DNA of 64,000 bases from Streptomyces luteolus (GTDB lineage: Bacteria > Actinomycetota > Actinomycetes > Streptomycetales > Streptomycetaceae). Every line of letters starts with the position of its first letter. Positions within the stretch are counted from its first letter, which is position 1. The stretch spans positions 1 to 64,000 of the forward strand of contig NZ_JASCIS010000016.1 of the NCBI RefSeq assembly GCF_029968015.1, read 5' to 3'. Of this stretch, positions 51,801 to 62,468 are shown in pieces. Below the pieces are notes generated by a model that was given only the letters and a program-made list of their open reading frames with translations, ran no database searches and was not told the DNA's origin. The position numbers and the translations under genes are program-made.

Positions 51801-53342
51801 TCACGGATCGATCGCCGGGCCGTCACCGCATGCCCGCAGACCCTCCGGCGAGGCGCACGGGACGTGGCCGTGGGTGCGGATCACGTCCTGGCCGCTGCCG
51901 CGCAGGGTGTAGTTGAGGAAGCTGGAGACGAGGGAGTCCGCGGGCGGCTGCCCGTACGTGTAGGCGTGCTCGATCTCCCGGAACGGGTACGGGGAGTCCG
52001 CGAGCCCCTCGGTCGTCGGCGCCACCCCGTCCAGGCTGAGTTGGTGCAGCCCCTTCGGTACGGAGCTGGAGCGCAGCTCGGCGTACCCGATGGCGCCGGG
52101 GATGTCCGCGACGGCGGCGAGGAGTTGTTCCGTGCTGTCGACCTCGCAGCGCACGAGCGGGACCTTCGGGTTGTCCTTGGTGCGGCAGTCGGCGGACGAC
52201 CAGGCGCCTTCGAAGCCGCGCAGGATGCGGCGCTGGAACACCGCGCGCGTACCGGAGTTGGCGTTGCGGCTGACCAGGACGACCGGCAGGCCCGGCAGCT
52301 TCGGGTCGAGGTCGCGCCAGGTGCGGGCCTCGCCGCGGTAGAGGCGGCGCAGATCGGTGAGGGAGAGGTTCTTCAGCGGCACGCGGTCGTTGAGGACCAT
52401 CGCGAACGCCGAGACGGCGACCCGGTTCTCCCGCAGCCGCGGGTGGCCGCTGGGCTTCGGCCCGTCGGAGAACGCGACCAGGGCGGGCGACGCGTCCGCC
52501 TTCGCGCCCGCCTCGGCGAGTTCGTTGATGCCGGGTGCGCTGCCGTGCGCGTCGACGGTGATGTCCGAACCGGGGCAGTCCTTCTCGTACTTGTCGGCCA
52601 GTTCCTCGGCGACCGGCTTGAACGCGGTGGACCCGACGACCGTCAACTCGCCCTGGGCGCAGCCCATCGGCGGCCGGTTTCCGCCGACGACGATCAGCGT
52701 GGAGAGCGCGATCACGGAGAGCGTGAGCAGCCCGGCGAGCAGCTTCGCGGGGCGGCTGAGCAGGGGCGGGGTGTCGTCGGGCGTCGTACTGCGGTTGGGT
52801 CGGACTTTGCCGTCGCGGATGCCGCCGGTGATCGTGATGCCGTCGCCGACATGGCCTCCGGTGAGCAGCACGAGCAGCTTGAAGTGCTCGCCGGGGTTGA
52901 GCGGTACGCGCGGGATGCGCAGCGTGGACTCGTGGTGCACCATGCCGAGCGCGGGCGCGAAGTGCTCCATGAGGTGCCCGGACTCGCCGGGCTGGGTGAC
53001 CGCTATGCCGCGGATGGCGCGGTCGCTGAACTCGGCGGTGAGTCCGTGCAGTTCGCGTCCGGTGTAGTCGTCCCCGGCGATGCTCTGCGAGCCGTCGTTC
53101 TCGACCCGGAGGAGTACGAGGGTGGCGTCCGTCATCTGGCCCTCGTTGAACACGCCGAACCGCACGTTCGCGCGGCCCGCGCCCTCGTCGCTGCCGATCG
53201 GGGTGTCCATCTGCACGCGGTAGCCGATCCTCTTGCGGCGCGGCACTCGGCGTTCGATCCAGAGGGCGACGAGCGTCGCGACGACACCGAGGAGGGCGGT
53301 GCCGACGGCGATCACGTTCTCGGTGCTGAGCCAGTCATCCAC
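51801..53342 (-). CDS. Membrane-anchored PstS-like substrate-binding protein
   Basis: A 513-aa protein, with GTG 53342 as start. An N-terminal helix (VIAVGTALLGVVATLVALWI) is followed by a 150-residue beta domain, a second helix (LLAGLLTLSVIALSTLIVV) and a PstS/phosphate-binding-type periplasmic fold: GELTVVGSTAFKPVAEELAD, then LVSRNANSGTRAVFQ and GAIGYAELRSSSVPKGL. The phosphate family pattern G-S-T and R-SGT is retained in part. No pst transporter genes are nearby. Enclosed by two Ser/Thr kinases, it may present a ligand to a signalling complex; that is inference. Confidence 0.8.
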   Translation of the reverse strand: MDDWLSTENVIAVGTALLGVVATLVALWIERRVPRRKRIGYRVQMDTPIGSDEGAGRANVRFGVFNEGQMTDATLVLLRVENDGSQSIAGDDYTGRELHGLTAEFSDRAIRGIAVTQPGESGHLMEHFAPALGMVHHESTLRIPRVPLNPGEHFKLLVLLTGGHVGDGITITGGIRDGKVRPNRSTTPDDTPPLLSRPAKLLAGLLTLSVIALSTLIVVGGNRPPMGCAQGELTVVGSTAFKPVAEELADKYEKDCPGSDITVDAHGSAPGINELAEAGAKADASPALVAFSDGPKPSGHPRLRENRVAVSAFAMVLNDRVPLKNLSLTDLRRLYRGEARTWRDLDPKLPGLPVVLVSRNANSGTRAVFQRRILRGFEGAWSSADCRTKDNPKVPLVRCEVDSTEQLLAAVADIPGAIGYAELRSSSVPKGLHQLSLDGVAPTTEGLADSPYPFREIEHAYTYGQPPADSLVSSFLNYTLRGSGQDVIRTHGHVPCASPEGLRACGDGPAIDP

Positions 53343-53405
53343 GTGGGCACGCTACGAGCGCGATGGGCGCCTCGGGCGATCAACTGCCGTGGTTTCGCCC
53401 GCTGT

Positions 53406-55208
<1,803 letters not shown>

Positions 55209-55311
55209 GGCCCGTGCCCTCCCCGTACCGGCTTCACCGGCTCGCAGCAGCCCGACGGTTCGAGGATAGGTTCCGCTGCGGCGACCGGACCCGGCGTTTG
55301 CCGGACACCCC

Positions 55312-55761
55312 TCAGGCTTCAGGAACCGTTTCCAGCCCGTCCATCACCTCGGACAGCCGCTCCAACACCCGTACGGTCTCGGCGAGTTCGGCAGCACCGA
55401 GCTCCTCGGCGAGCTGTGCGGCGAGGCGGGCGTGGCCGGGGCGGATCCGGTCGACGGCGGCCCGGCCCTGCTCGGTGGGCGTGACGAGCTTGGCCCTGCG
55501 GTGGGCCGGGTTGGGCTCGTACCGCGCGAGGCCGTCCGCGACGAGCCGGTCGGCGACCCGCTGCACGCTCTGCCGGGTGATGCCCATGCGGCGGGCGATC
55601 GCGGCGACCGGAAGCGGCTCCTCCAGGACGGCGCCGAGCACCTGCCACCAGGCGGCGGTGAGCCCGGCGGGCCGCGCCAACCGCTCGGACACGGCGAGAA
55701 ACTGGCCGTTGAGCCGGAACACGCCGAGGGCCGTCCGGCTGAGCGCCTCCGTCTCCTTCAC
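55312..55761 (-). CDS. MarR family transcriptional regulator
   Basis: A 149-aa winged-helix repressor: AAWWQVLGAVLEEPLPVAAIA, recognition region MGITRQSVQRVADRLVADGL and wing ARYEPNPAHRRAKLVTPTE. GTG 55761 overlaps the stop of the DJ-1/PfpI gene by four bases, which fixes the start and indicates translational coupling. It probably controls its own operon through the inverted repeats near 56435-56468. Confidence 0.9.
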   Translation of the reverse strand: MKETEALSRTALGVFRLNGQFLAVSERLARPAGLTAAWWQVLGAVLEEPLPVAAIARRMGITRQSVQRVADRLVADGLARYEPNPAHRRAKLVTPTEQGRAAVDRIRPGHARLAAQLAEELGAAELAETVRVLERLSEVMDGLETVPEA

Positions 55762-56402
55762 TTCCCCTCGCCCGCCCCTTCTGCCGCCGCGAGCACCTCG
55801 TACGCCGCCGGGTCGGAGTGCCGGAACAGCCGGTACCAGGCGTCGAGTCGCTCGCCCTCGTACACCCCGAGGCGGCCGAGGATCTCGCGCGCGAAGGCTT
55901 CCGGGTCGGTGCTGTTGGCGGTGATCAGGTCGCCGTCGGTGACGGCGGTGACGGCCGGGCCGTCGACGTAGTGCTCGGCGCCCCTGTAGCCGGTGGCCTG
56001 GAGGTAGAACGAGACGTTGCTGGTGTGCGGCCGGTCGTCCAGCAGCCCTTCGCGGGCCAGGCCGGCGGTGGCGCCGCAGATCGCGGCGACGGGCACCCCG
56101 GCGTCGAGGAACGCGCGGGCCTTGTGGGCGAACGGCGCGAGCTGCTCGCCTTCGTCCCACAGGCTGCCGCCGGTGAGGATCAGGAGCGCGCTGTCCTCGG
56201 GGCGTACGTCGGCGAGGGTGAGGTCGGGCGTGATGCGCAGGCCGCCGAGGGTGGTGACCGGGTCGAGGCTCGCCCCGACGTACCGGATCTCGTACCCGCC
56301 CTGGGCCAGCCAGGCCGTGGCGTGACCGGACTCCCAGTCGGCGTATGTGTCGTAGACGGCGACGTGCACGGGCTTGCGGGCAGTGCTGATCGTGTCGGTC
56401 AT
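55758..56402 (-). CDS. DJ-1/PfpI family protein (type 1 glutamine amidotransferase-like)
   Basis: A 214-aa protein of the DJ-1/ThiJ/PfpI fold: VAVYDTYADWESGHATAWL at the start, DSALLILTGGSLWDEGEQ, and the nucleophile elbow VAAICGATAGLAREGLL with Cys near residue 110. Members act as glyoxalases, deglycases, hydratases or stress chaperones; the role here is open. ATG 56402. It forms an operon with the marR-type gene, an arrangement common for stress-response enzymes. Confidence 0.88.
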   Translation of the reverse strand: MTDTISTARKPVHVAVYDTYADWESGHATAWLAQGGYEIRYVGASLDPVTTLGGLRITPDLTLADVRPEDSALLILTGGSLWDEGEQLAPFAHKARAFLDAGVPVAAICGATAGLAREGLLDDRPHTSNVSFYLQATGYRGAEHYVDGPAVTAVTDGDLITANSTDPEAFAREILGRLGVYEGERLDAWYRLFRHSDPAAYEVLAAAEGAGEGK

Positions 56403-56434
56403 GGCTGCTCCCGGATGCCTGGATCCTGTGAACC

Positions 56435-56468
56435 TGACAGCAGTCTGTCAAATCGACAGCATATTGTC
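56435..56468 (-). promoter_or_regulatory. Inverted repeats at the DJ-1/marR promoter
   Basis: TGACAG-CAGT-CTGTCA (56435-56450) is a perfect 6-bp inverted repeat. On the minus strand, a TTGACA at 56463-56468 could serve as the -35 box and shares TGTC/GACA half-sites with a second partial palindrome. Likely operator for the MarR protein. Confidence 0.6.
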
Positions 56469-56539
56469 AATAATGTACGGGGAGGGGCTTAACCGCTCCG
56501 GGAGGCGGGCTTAAACCCCCCACCCCTACCTTCCGGGCC

Positions 56540-57223
56540 ATGGAGAACCTGCAGAGCCTGCCCAGCCTCGCGGCCCACCTCGGCCTCGACCTCGCCGCCG
56601 TGACCGCGCTGACCTTCGGCGTCTTCTATCCACGCCACCGCCGACGCGAGCTGGTGCCCGCGTACCTCGCCCTGAACGTCGCCCTGTTCGCCGTCGTCGC
56701 GGCCCTCGCGCGCGGCGGCACGGGCGGCGGCACGGGCGGCGGGCTCGCCCTCGGCTTCGGGCTCTTCGGGGTGCTCTCGATCATCAGGCTGCGCTCCGAC
56801 ACGGTGCAGCACCAGGAAGTCGCCTACTACTTCACGACCCTCGTCCTCGGCCTCCTCTGCGGCCTGCCCGGCCTGGACCTCGGCACGGCCGCCGCGCTCG
56901 CCGCCGTACTCCTGCTCGTGATGTACGCGGCCGACCACCCCCGCCTCTACCGCCGCGACCGGCGTGCGCTCGTCACCCTCGACGCCGTGCACCGCGAACC
57001 GGACACGCTCCGCGCGGATCTGGCCGACCGCCTCGGTGAACCGCTCGGCTGGACCGTCCGTGAGGTCGACTACGTACGCGACCTCATGGTCGTGGAAGTC
57101 CGCTTCCGAGAACCGGAAGTCCGGGAACCCTCGGGCGGCGCCATACGTCCTTCCCGTACGCCCCGCCCCGCACCCCGGACCCGCACGATCGCCCCACGTC
57201 CCCCGCAAGAGGAGACCGTGTGA
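56540..57223 (+). CDS. DUF4956 membrane protein
   Basis: A 227-aa protein with about four transmembrane helices (residues 13-32, 42-58, 70-85, 95-135) and a cytosolic C-terminal domain, LVTLDAVHREPDTLRADLAD. The FGVLSIIRLRSDTVQHQEVAYYF block is the DUF4956 signature. The last 30 residues are Pro/Arg rich. Its stop overlaps the GTG of a VTC-domain gene; the two families are regularly paired and probably act together in polyphosphate or cell-envelope synthesis, though this is not proven. Confidence 0.85.
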   Translation: MENLQSLPSLAAHLGLDLAAVTALTFGVFYPRHRRRELVPAYLALNVALFAVVAALARGGTGGGTGGGLALGFGLFGVLSIIRLRSDTVQHQEVAYYFTTLVLGLLCGLPGLDLGTAAALAAVLLLVMYAADHPRLYRRDRRALVTLDAVHREPDTLRADLADRLGEPLGWTVREVDYVRDLMVVEVRFREPEVREPSGGAIRPSRTPRPAPRTRTIAPRPPQEETV

Positions 57224-58092
57224 ACCCCGCCCTGCGCGCTGTCGGCCGTGCCGCGCTCGCCGCCCATCCGATCCCGCTCGCCGAGGTCCTGGCCCGTGCC
57301 GAGCTGCTCGCCCGGTTCGACCACAGCTATCTGGTGCCGGTCGAGGTGTTCGAGGAGTTCGCCGCGCTGCTGACCGATCCGCGACGGCCGAGTGGGCCGT
57401 TCCGGGCCCTGTCGATCGGCGGCAAGCGCTGGTTCTCGTACCACTCCGTGTACTACGACACCCCCGCCCTGCGGACCTTCCACGACCACCGGCAGGGGCG
57501 GAGGCTTCGGTTCCGGGTGCGGGAGCGGCTCTACCGGGACACCGGGGAGCGGCAGTTCGAGGTCAAGCTCAAGGGGCCGCGCGGCGAGACCGTCAAGCAC
57601 CGCGAGCGGCTGACCGGCACCGACCACGCCCTCGACGCCGACCGCCACGCCTTCCTCGGCGGAGTGCTGCGGTCCGCTTACGGGATCGAGGCGCCGGACG
57701 GCCTGGAGCCGGCGCTCGTCACCGACTACCGCCGGGCCACGTTCGTCGCGGACGGCCAGCGGGTGACCTGTGACGCGGGGCTCGTCGTGCGGGAGGCGGC
57801 CGGGCAGGGGCGCAGTGCGCGGGCCGACGCGGGCCTCGTCCTGGTCGAGACGAAGACGCGCGGCCATCTGACCGAGGCGGACCGCCTCCTGCACCGCTTC
57901 GGCCTGCGCGCCTCGGAGTTCACGAAGTACACCTGCGGATTCGCCGCGCTGCGGCCGGAGTTGGGGGTGAACCGGTGGACGCGGCCGGTGAATGAGGTTT
58001 TCTCTTCCCCACCCCGCCCCTTCCCGAATGTCCTGCCGGACGGGCCTCCTCAAACGCCGGAGGGGCTGAATTTGAGCCCCTCCGGCGATTGA
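57220..58092 (+). CDS. VTC/CYTH-type polyphosphate polymerase domain protein
   Basis: A 290-aa protein with the VTC (CYTH-like) tunnel fold: RFDHSYLVPVEVFEEF, VYYDTPALRTFHDHRQGRR with conserved Tyr/Asp/Arg, FEVKLKGPRGETVKHR and VLVETKTRG (acidic metal ligand). Yeast VTC4 uses this fold to make polyphosphate from ATP. The last 30 residues or so (from about FSSPPRPF) are encoded by a palindromic repeat element, so the true C terminus has been extended by it. GTG 57220 overlaps the DUF4956 stop. Confidence 0.85.
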   Translation: MNPALRAVGRAALAAHPIPLAEVLARAELLARFDHSYLVPVEVFEEFAALLTDPRRPSGPFRALSIGGKRWFSYHSVYYDTPALRTFHDHRQGRRLRFRVRERLYRDTGERQFEVKLKGPRGETVKHRERLTGTDHALDADRHAFLGGVLRSAYGIEAPDGLEPALVTDYRRATFVADGQRVTCDAGLVVREAAGQGRSARADAGLVLVETKTRGHLTEADRLLHRFGLRASEFTKYTCGFAALRPELGVNRWTRPVNEVFSSPPRPFPNVLPDGPPQTPEGLNLSPSGD

Positions 58093-58097
58093 GGAGC
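58045..58097. repeat. Palindromic repeat, also a probable bidirectional terminator
   Basis: Arms of about 22 bp (58046-58067 and 58075-58096) pair with few mismatches around GAATTTG; the core CCGGAGGGGCT is shared with the elements at 25611 and 62469. It lies at the junction of convergent VTC and histidine kinase genes and contributes the last codons of the VTC frame. Confidence 0.85.
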
Positions 58098-58118
58098 GGG
58101 GTCTGGGGCGGAGCCCAG

Positions 58119-59402
58119 TTACGGGAAGGGGCGGGACTGGGGAAAGAAGAGTGTCACCCGGGTCCCACCAGCACCGCCGTCCACCGTGAACCGACCCCCC
58201 GCCTCCTCCGCCGTCCGCCGAACGATGTCCAGACCGAGGCCCGTGGACCCGCCTCCGCTCGCCCCGCGTTCCGGTGCCCCATCCCCGAACCCCGGCCCGG
58301 CGTCAGCCACTTCGAGCCGCACAAACCCACCACCCCCGACACCGGCCGTGACCCCGAAATCCGTCCCCTGCGGCGTGTGGTCGAGCACATTCCCGATCAG
58401 CGCGTCCAACGCCGCCGCGAGATCGTCCTCCGCCACCGGCACCCACAGCTCCGCGTCCCCCGACGCGAGGGTCAGCTCCCGCTCCTGGTCCTCCGCCAAC
58501 GGCAGCCAGAACGCGGTCCGTTCGCGGGTGACCCGGGCCAGGTCGGCGCGCGCGGGCCGGGTGCGCAGCGGCTTGCGGGCGCGCCGGATCACCTCGTCGA
58601 CCTGTTGTTCCAGGGACACCACGCCCGCCGCGATCCGCTCGCCCTCCGCCTGGTCGCGCAGCCCCTCCGCGTCCAGGCGGAGCGCGGCCATCGGGGTGCG
58701 CAGGCGGTGCGCGAGGTCGGCGGCGTTCTCCCGCTCGGCGATGAGCAGCTCGTCGATACGGGCTGCGAGGTGATTCAACTCGACGCCGACGAGTCGGAGT
58801 TCGGGCGGACCCGAGGGTGCGGCTCGGGCCGTCAGGTCGCCGTCGGAGAGCCGCTCCGCGACCCCGGCGAGCCGGCGCGCGGAGCCGACCAGGCGGGCGC
58901 CGAGCCGGTCGGCGATCAGCAGGCCGACGAGGACGAGGCCGAGCCCTATCCCGGCGAGGATCAGCCAGGACGCCAGCATGCCCTCGTACAACTGACCCTT
59001 GCTCAGCGCCACTTGAACGACCGCCGTGCCCTCGCGCGGCCCCTGCACCGGGACCAGGACGAGGCGGCCGCCGTCCGGTGCCGTGTACGTGAAGGCGCGG
59101 CCGCGCCGGGCCAGGCGTACCGCGTCGCTCACGTGGGCGGGCGCGCCGAGGACCCGGCCGTCGGCGAGGATCACGGACGTGGCGGGTCCCGAGGGCGAGT
59201 TGGCGCCCTCGACGAACGACTCGGCGGCGCCGGTGCCGAGGACGGCGCCCGCGCCGGAGGCCACGTACTGGGCCCGCGCGGTCGCCTCCGCGGTCGCGCG
59301 CTCGGCGGCGTGCGTACGGGTGAGGAGCGCGAGTGGCACGAGCAGTGCGGCCAGGACGAGAGCGGTCGTCGCGGCGGTGAGAACGAGCAGCCAGCGCCGC
59401 AT
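58119..59402 (-). CDS. Sensor histidine kinase (OmpR-type partner)
   Basis: A 427-aa kinase: N-terminal helix (LVLTAATTALVLAALLVPLA), a 120-residue extracytoplasmic sensor region, second helix (LILAGIGLGLVLVGLLIA), a HAMP domain, dimerisation motif DLAHRLRTPMAAL with phospho-acceptor His, then N box AALDALIGNVLDHTPQGT and G boxes DAGPGFG and STGLGLDIVRRTAEE. ATG 59402 shares its last base with the stop of the regulator upstream. Signal unknown. Confidence 0.92.
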   Translation of the reverse strand: MRRWLLVLTAATTALVLAALLVPLALLTRTHAAERATAEATARAQYVASGAGAVLGTGAAESFVEGANSPSGPATSVILADGRVLGAPAHVSDAVRLARRGRAFTYTAPDGGRLVLVPVQGPREGTAVVQVALSKGQLYEGMLASWLILAGIGLGLVLVGLLIADRLGARLVGSARRLAGVAERLSDGDLTARAAPSGPPELRLVGVELNHLAARIDELLIAERENAADLAHRLRTPMAALRLDAEGLRDQAEGERIAAGVVSLEQQVDEVIRRARKPLRTRPARADLARVTRERTAFWLPLAEDQERELTLASGDAELWVPVAEDDLAAALDALIGNVLDHTPQGTDFGVTAGVGGGGFVRLEVADAGPGFGDGAPERGASGGGSTGLGLDIVRRTAEEAGGRFTVDGGAGGTRVTLFFPQSRPFP

Positions 59403-60121
59403 CAGCCGTCCGTTCCTTCCGTTCCTTCCGTTCCTTCCGTTCCTTCCGGTGGCGCGAGTTTGACCCCCACCGTGCGGACCGTGTGCAGATAGCGCGGCCG
59501 CTGGGCCGTCTCGCCCAACTTCCGCCGCAGCCAGGACAGATGGACGTCGACCGTCTTGTCGGCACCGCCCAGCGGCTGCTGCCACACCTCGGCGAGCAGC
59601 TCGCGCCGCGAGACCACCTGACCGGCCCGGCGCGCGAGGTGGGCGAGCAGGTCGAACTCGCGGGGCGTCAGGTCCAGGGCCCGCCCGTCCAGGTCCACTT
59701 CGCGCCCGGCGAGGTCCACGCGCAGCCCGCCGACCCGCAGCGGCTCGGCTTCCTCGGGCACGCCCAGGCGCCGCAGCACCGCCTTGATCCGGGCGTCCAG
59801 CTGGGCGGCGCCGAAGGGCTTCACGATGTAGTCGTCGGCGCCCGCGTCGAGCAGCGCCACCATGTCGGGCTCGTCGTCGCGGGCCGTGGCCACGATCACC
59901 GGTACGTCGCTGACCGCCCGCAGCATCCGCAGCACCTGCGCCCCGTCGACGTCCGGCAGGCCCAGGTCCAGGACGACGAGGTCGGGCCGGTCCGTGACGG
60001 CCGCGTCGAGCCCGCTCATCCCGGTGGGCGCGGTCGCCACGGCATGCCCCTTGTCGCGCAGGGCACGCACCAGGGCGCCGCGCAGCTGCGGATCGTCCTC
60101 GATGACCAGGAGATGGGGCAT
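59402..60121 (-). CDS. OmpR-family response regulator
   Basis: A 239-aa regulator. Receiver domain: LLVIEDDPQLRGAL and phospho-acceptor Asp in LVVLDLGLPDVDG; Lys in YIVKPFG. The C-terminal winged helix has LTPREFDLLAHLARRAGQVV and TVDVHLSWLRRKLGE. The tail ends with tandem GTE repeats (a 9/10-bp TTCCTTCCG array at 59407-59450). Cognate to the kinase downstream. The 20-bp iterons at 60241-60340, about 120-220 bp upstream, may be its binding sites. Confidence 0.95.
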   Translation of the reverse strand: MPHLLVIEDDPQLRGALVRALRDKGHAVATAPTGMSGLDAAVTDRPDLVVLDLGLPDVDGAQVLRMLRAVSDVPVIVATARDDEPDMVALLDAGADDYIVKPFGAAQLDARIKAVLRRLGVPEEAEPLRVGGLRVDLAGREVDLDGRALDLTPREFDLLAHLARRAGQVVSRRELLAEVWQQPLGGADKTVDVHLSWLRRKLGETAQRPRYLHTVRTVGVKLAPPEGTEGTEGTEGTDG

Positions 60122-60240
60122 GTGGCCACGTTAGGACGGCAGTTCGGGCCGCGAGCAAGGGGGTACGAGGGGCTGCGCCCCGGCCGCGGCGGTTCCTTGG
60201 GCGGGCTTTAACCGGGCGTTAGGAAACGGTGGGGGAGGCT

Positions 60241-60340
60241 GGTCCCGCACGGCTTCTCGTGGACCCGTACGGATTCTCACGGACCCGTACGGATTCTCAC
60301 GGACCCGTACGGATTCTCACGGACCCGTACGGCTTCTCAT
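60241..60340. repeat. Five 20-bp iterons
   Basis: Five contiguous 20-bp units start at 60241, 60261, 60281, 60301 and 60321. The middle three are identical (GGACCCGTACGGATTCTCAC); the outer two differ at one to four positions. Each unit contains CCGTACGG, an 8-bp palindrome, in the central copies. The spacing of about two helical turns would place them on one DNA face. They lie between the divergent regulator and 60360 genes. Confidence 0.97.
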
Positions 60341-60359
60341 GGACAGGGGTGGATGACGG

Positions 60360-60881
60360 GTGAAGGGGCGGAGCGCCGCGGTGACCGCGGCCTGGGTGGC
60401 GGTCGCGGCCGTGGCGGGCGGCCTTGCCGCCTGGACCCTCGCGGGCTTCGACGGGGCGGCGGGCGACCGGGGCAGGCCCCTGGACGACGCGGCGGTCCGC
60501 CGAGCCCTCGCCGCCCGCCCGTCGACACCCACGACACCCACGACACCCGCGACGCCCGCCTCCCCGGACCCGTCGACGAGCCGGGAACCGGCCTCCTCCC
60601 CCGAGCCCACCGGCAGCGCCACGCCCCCGCCCCGCCGCTCCACCCTCCGCTTCACCGGCGGCACCGCCACCGCCGAGTGCCGCCCGGACGGCACGGTCTA
60701 CCTGACCTCGTGGAGCCCGGCCGACGGCTACCACGTCGAGGAGTACGCCCGCGGCCCCGCGCGCTCCGCCCGCCTGGAACTGGAGCCGAGCGCGGAGGAC
60801 GCTGACGACGTCGAGTACGAGATCTCCTGCGGGCCCACCGGCAAGGCGGCGGTGTCCCGGGCCCCGGAGGACGACGACTGA
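60360..60881 (+). CDS. Small secreted or membrane-anchored protein
   Basis: A 173-aa protein. A hydrophobic N-terminal helix (AVTAAWVAVAAVAGGLAAWTL) is followed by a linker with Thr-Pro and Ser-Pro repeats and a 75-residue C-terminal domain (STLRFTGGTATAECRPDGTV, YLTSWSPADGYHVEEYA, then EYEISCGPTGKAAV) with two Cys that may form a disulfide. GTG 60360 is the start. It is divergent from the two-component system with the iteron array between them, so it is a candidate target. Confidence 0.7.
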   Translation: MKGRSAAVTAAWVAVAAVAGGLAAWTLAGFDGAAGDRGRPLDDAAVRRALAARPSTPTTPTTPATPASPDPSTSREPASSPEPTGSATPPPRRSTLRFTGGTATAECRPDGTVYLTSWSPADGYHVEEYARGPARSARLELEPSAEDADDVEYEISCGPTGKAAVSRAPEDDD

Positions 60882-60915
60882 GTACGAGGACTGAGTACGA
60901 CGACTGAGTACGACG
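60877..60915 (+). repeat. Three tandem 13-bp repeats
   Basis: ACTGAGTACGA(C/G)G repeats at 60877, 60890 and 60903, straddling the stop of the preceding gene. Confidence 0.95.
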
Positions 60916-61026
60916 ACTGACGAGCGACCGCCGCCCGCGCGGCTCGACAACCTGTCGGGCCGACCCCGTACGCACCGAACACGACGCCGATGGTCCGTCC
61001 GCATCCCGGACATTTACTCTCGGCGC

Positions 61027-62397
61027 ATGACCCCTCATGTCACCCCTCAGGCCGATCCCGCGAAGGGCGCCGCCGTCAAGGCCGCCGACCGCGCGCACGT
61101 GTTCCACTCCTGGTCGGCGCAGGAGCTGATCGACCCGCTCGCCGTCGCCGGCGCGGAGGGTTCGTATTTCTGGGACTACGAAGGCAACCGCTACCTCGAC
61201 TTCACCAGCGGCCTCGTCTACACCAACATCGGCTACCAGCACCCCAAGGTCGTCGCCGCGGTGCAGGAGCAGGCCGGGCGGATGACGACGTTCGCGCCCG
61301 CCTTCGCCGTCGACGTGCGCTCCGAGGCCGCACGCCTCATCGCGCAGCGCACGCCCGGCGACCTCGACAAGATCTTCTTCACCAACGGTGGTGCCGAGGC
61401 GGTCGAGAACGCCGTCCGCATGGCCCGGCTGCACACCGGCCGCCCGAAGATCATGAGCGCCTACCGCTCGTACCACGGCGCCACCTCCGCCGCGATCAAC
61501 CTGACCGGCGACCCGCGCCGCTGGGGCTCCGACAACGGTACGGCCGGTGTCGTGCACTTCTGGGCGCCGTTCCTGTACCGCTCGCCGTTCTACGCCGAGA
61601 CCGAGGCGGAGGAGTGCGCGCGGGCGCTGCAGCACCTGGAAGACACCATCGCGTTCGAGAACCCGAACTCGATCGCCGCGATCGTCCTGGAGACGGTCCC
61701 GGGCACGGCCGGCATCATGACCCCGCCGCCGGGCTACCTCGCGGGCGTCCGCGAGATCTGCGACCGGTACGGCATCGTCTTCGTCCTCGACGAGGTCATG
61801 GCGGGCTTCGGCCGTACGGGCGCCTGGTTCGCGGCCGACCACTACGACGTGGTGCCGGACCTGCTGACCTTCGCCAAGGGCGTCAACTCGGGCTATGTCC
61901 CGCTCGGCGGCGTCGCGATCTCCTCGGCCATCGCGGAGACCTTCGCGCGCAAGCCGTACCCCGGCGGTCTCACGTACTCCGGTCACCCGCTGGCCTGCGC
62001 GGCGGCGGTCGCGACCCTGGAGGTCATGGAGGAGGAGCGGATCGTCGAGCACGCGGCCCGCGTCGGCGAGGACGTCCTCGGCCCCGGCCTGCGCGAACTG
62101 GCCGAGCGGCACCCGTCGGTGGGCGAGGTCCGCGGCCTCGGCGTCTTCTGGGCCCTCGACCTGGTACGCAACCGGGAGACCCGCGAGCCGCTGGTCCCGT
62201 ACAACGCGACGGGCGAGGCGAACGCCCCGATGGCGGCGTTCGCGGCGGCCTGCAAGAGGAGCGGCCTGTGGCCCTTCGTCAACATGAACCGCACGCATGC
62301 GGTACCGGCGTGCAATGTGACGGAGGCCGAGGCCAAGGAGGGCTTGTCGATCCTGGACGAGGCGCTTTCCGTCGCCGACGAGCACGTGGTGGCCTAG
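61027..62397 (+). CDS. Class III PLP-dependent aminotransferase
   Basis: A 456-aa aminotransferase of the ornithine/taurine-pyruvate group. It has YFWDYEGNRYLDFTSGLVYT, FFTNGGAEAVENAVRMAR, FVLDEVMAGFGRTGAWFA with the PLP-binding Asp, and LTFAKGVNSGYVPLGGV with the Schiff-base Lys. The substrate is probably an omega-amino compound; closest in general pattern to taurine-pyruvate or beta-alanine aminotransferases, but not resolved. ATG 61027. It is a single-gene unit; downstream lies a nested palindromic repeat. Confidence 0.92.
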   Translation: MTPHVTPQADPAKGAAVKAADRAHVFHSWSAQELIDPLAVAGAEGSYFWDYEGNRYLDFTSGLVYTNIGYQHPKVVAAVQEQAGRMTTFAPAFAVDVRSEAARLIAQRTPGDLDKIFFTNGGAEAVENAVRMARLHTGRPKIMSAYRSYHGATSAAINLTGDPRRWGSDNGTAGVVHFWAPFLYRSPFYAETEAEECARALQHLEDTIAFENPNSIAAIVLETVPGTAGIMTPPPGYLAGVREICDRYGIVFVLDEVMAGFGRTGAWFAADHYDVVPDLLTFAKGVNSGYVPLGGVAISSAIAETFARKPYPGGLTYSGHPLACAAAVATLEVMEEERIVEHAARVGEDVLGPGLRELAERHPSVGEVRGLGVFWALDLVRNRETREPLVPYNATGEANAPMAAFAAACKRSGLWPFVNMNRTHAVPACNVTEAEAKEGLSILDEALSVADEHVVA

Positions 62398-62468
62398 CGG
62401 ATCGGCCGTCTGCGGCGCCGTAAGGGCCTTTTCCCCTCCCCGCCCCTTCCCGAAAGTCCTGCCGGACG

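Noticed and set aside
60241..60340. CRISPR array
   Set aside because: Units are contiguous with no spacers; no cas genes anywhere in the window. The same applies to the arrays at 9780, 30511 and 41439.
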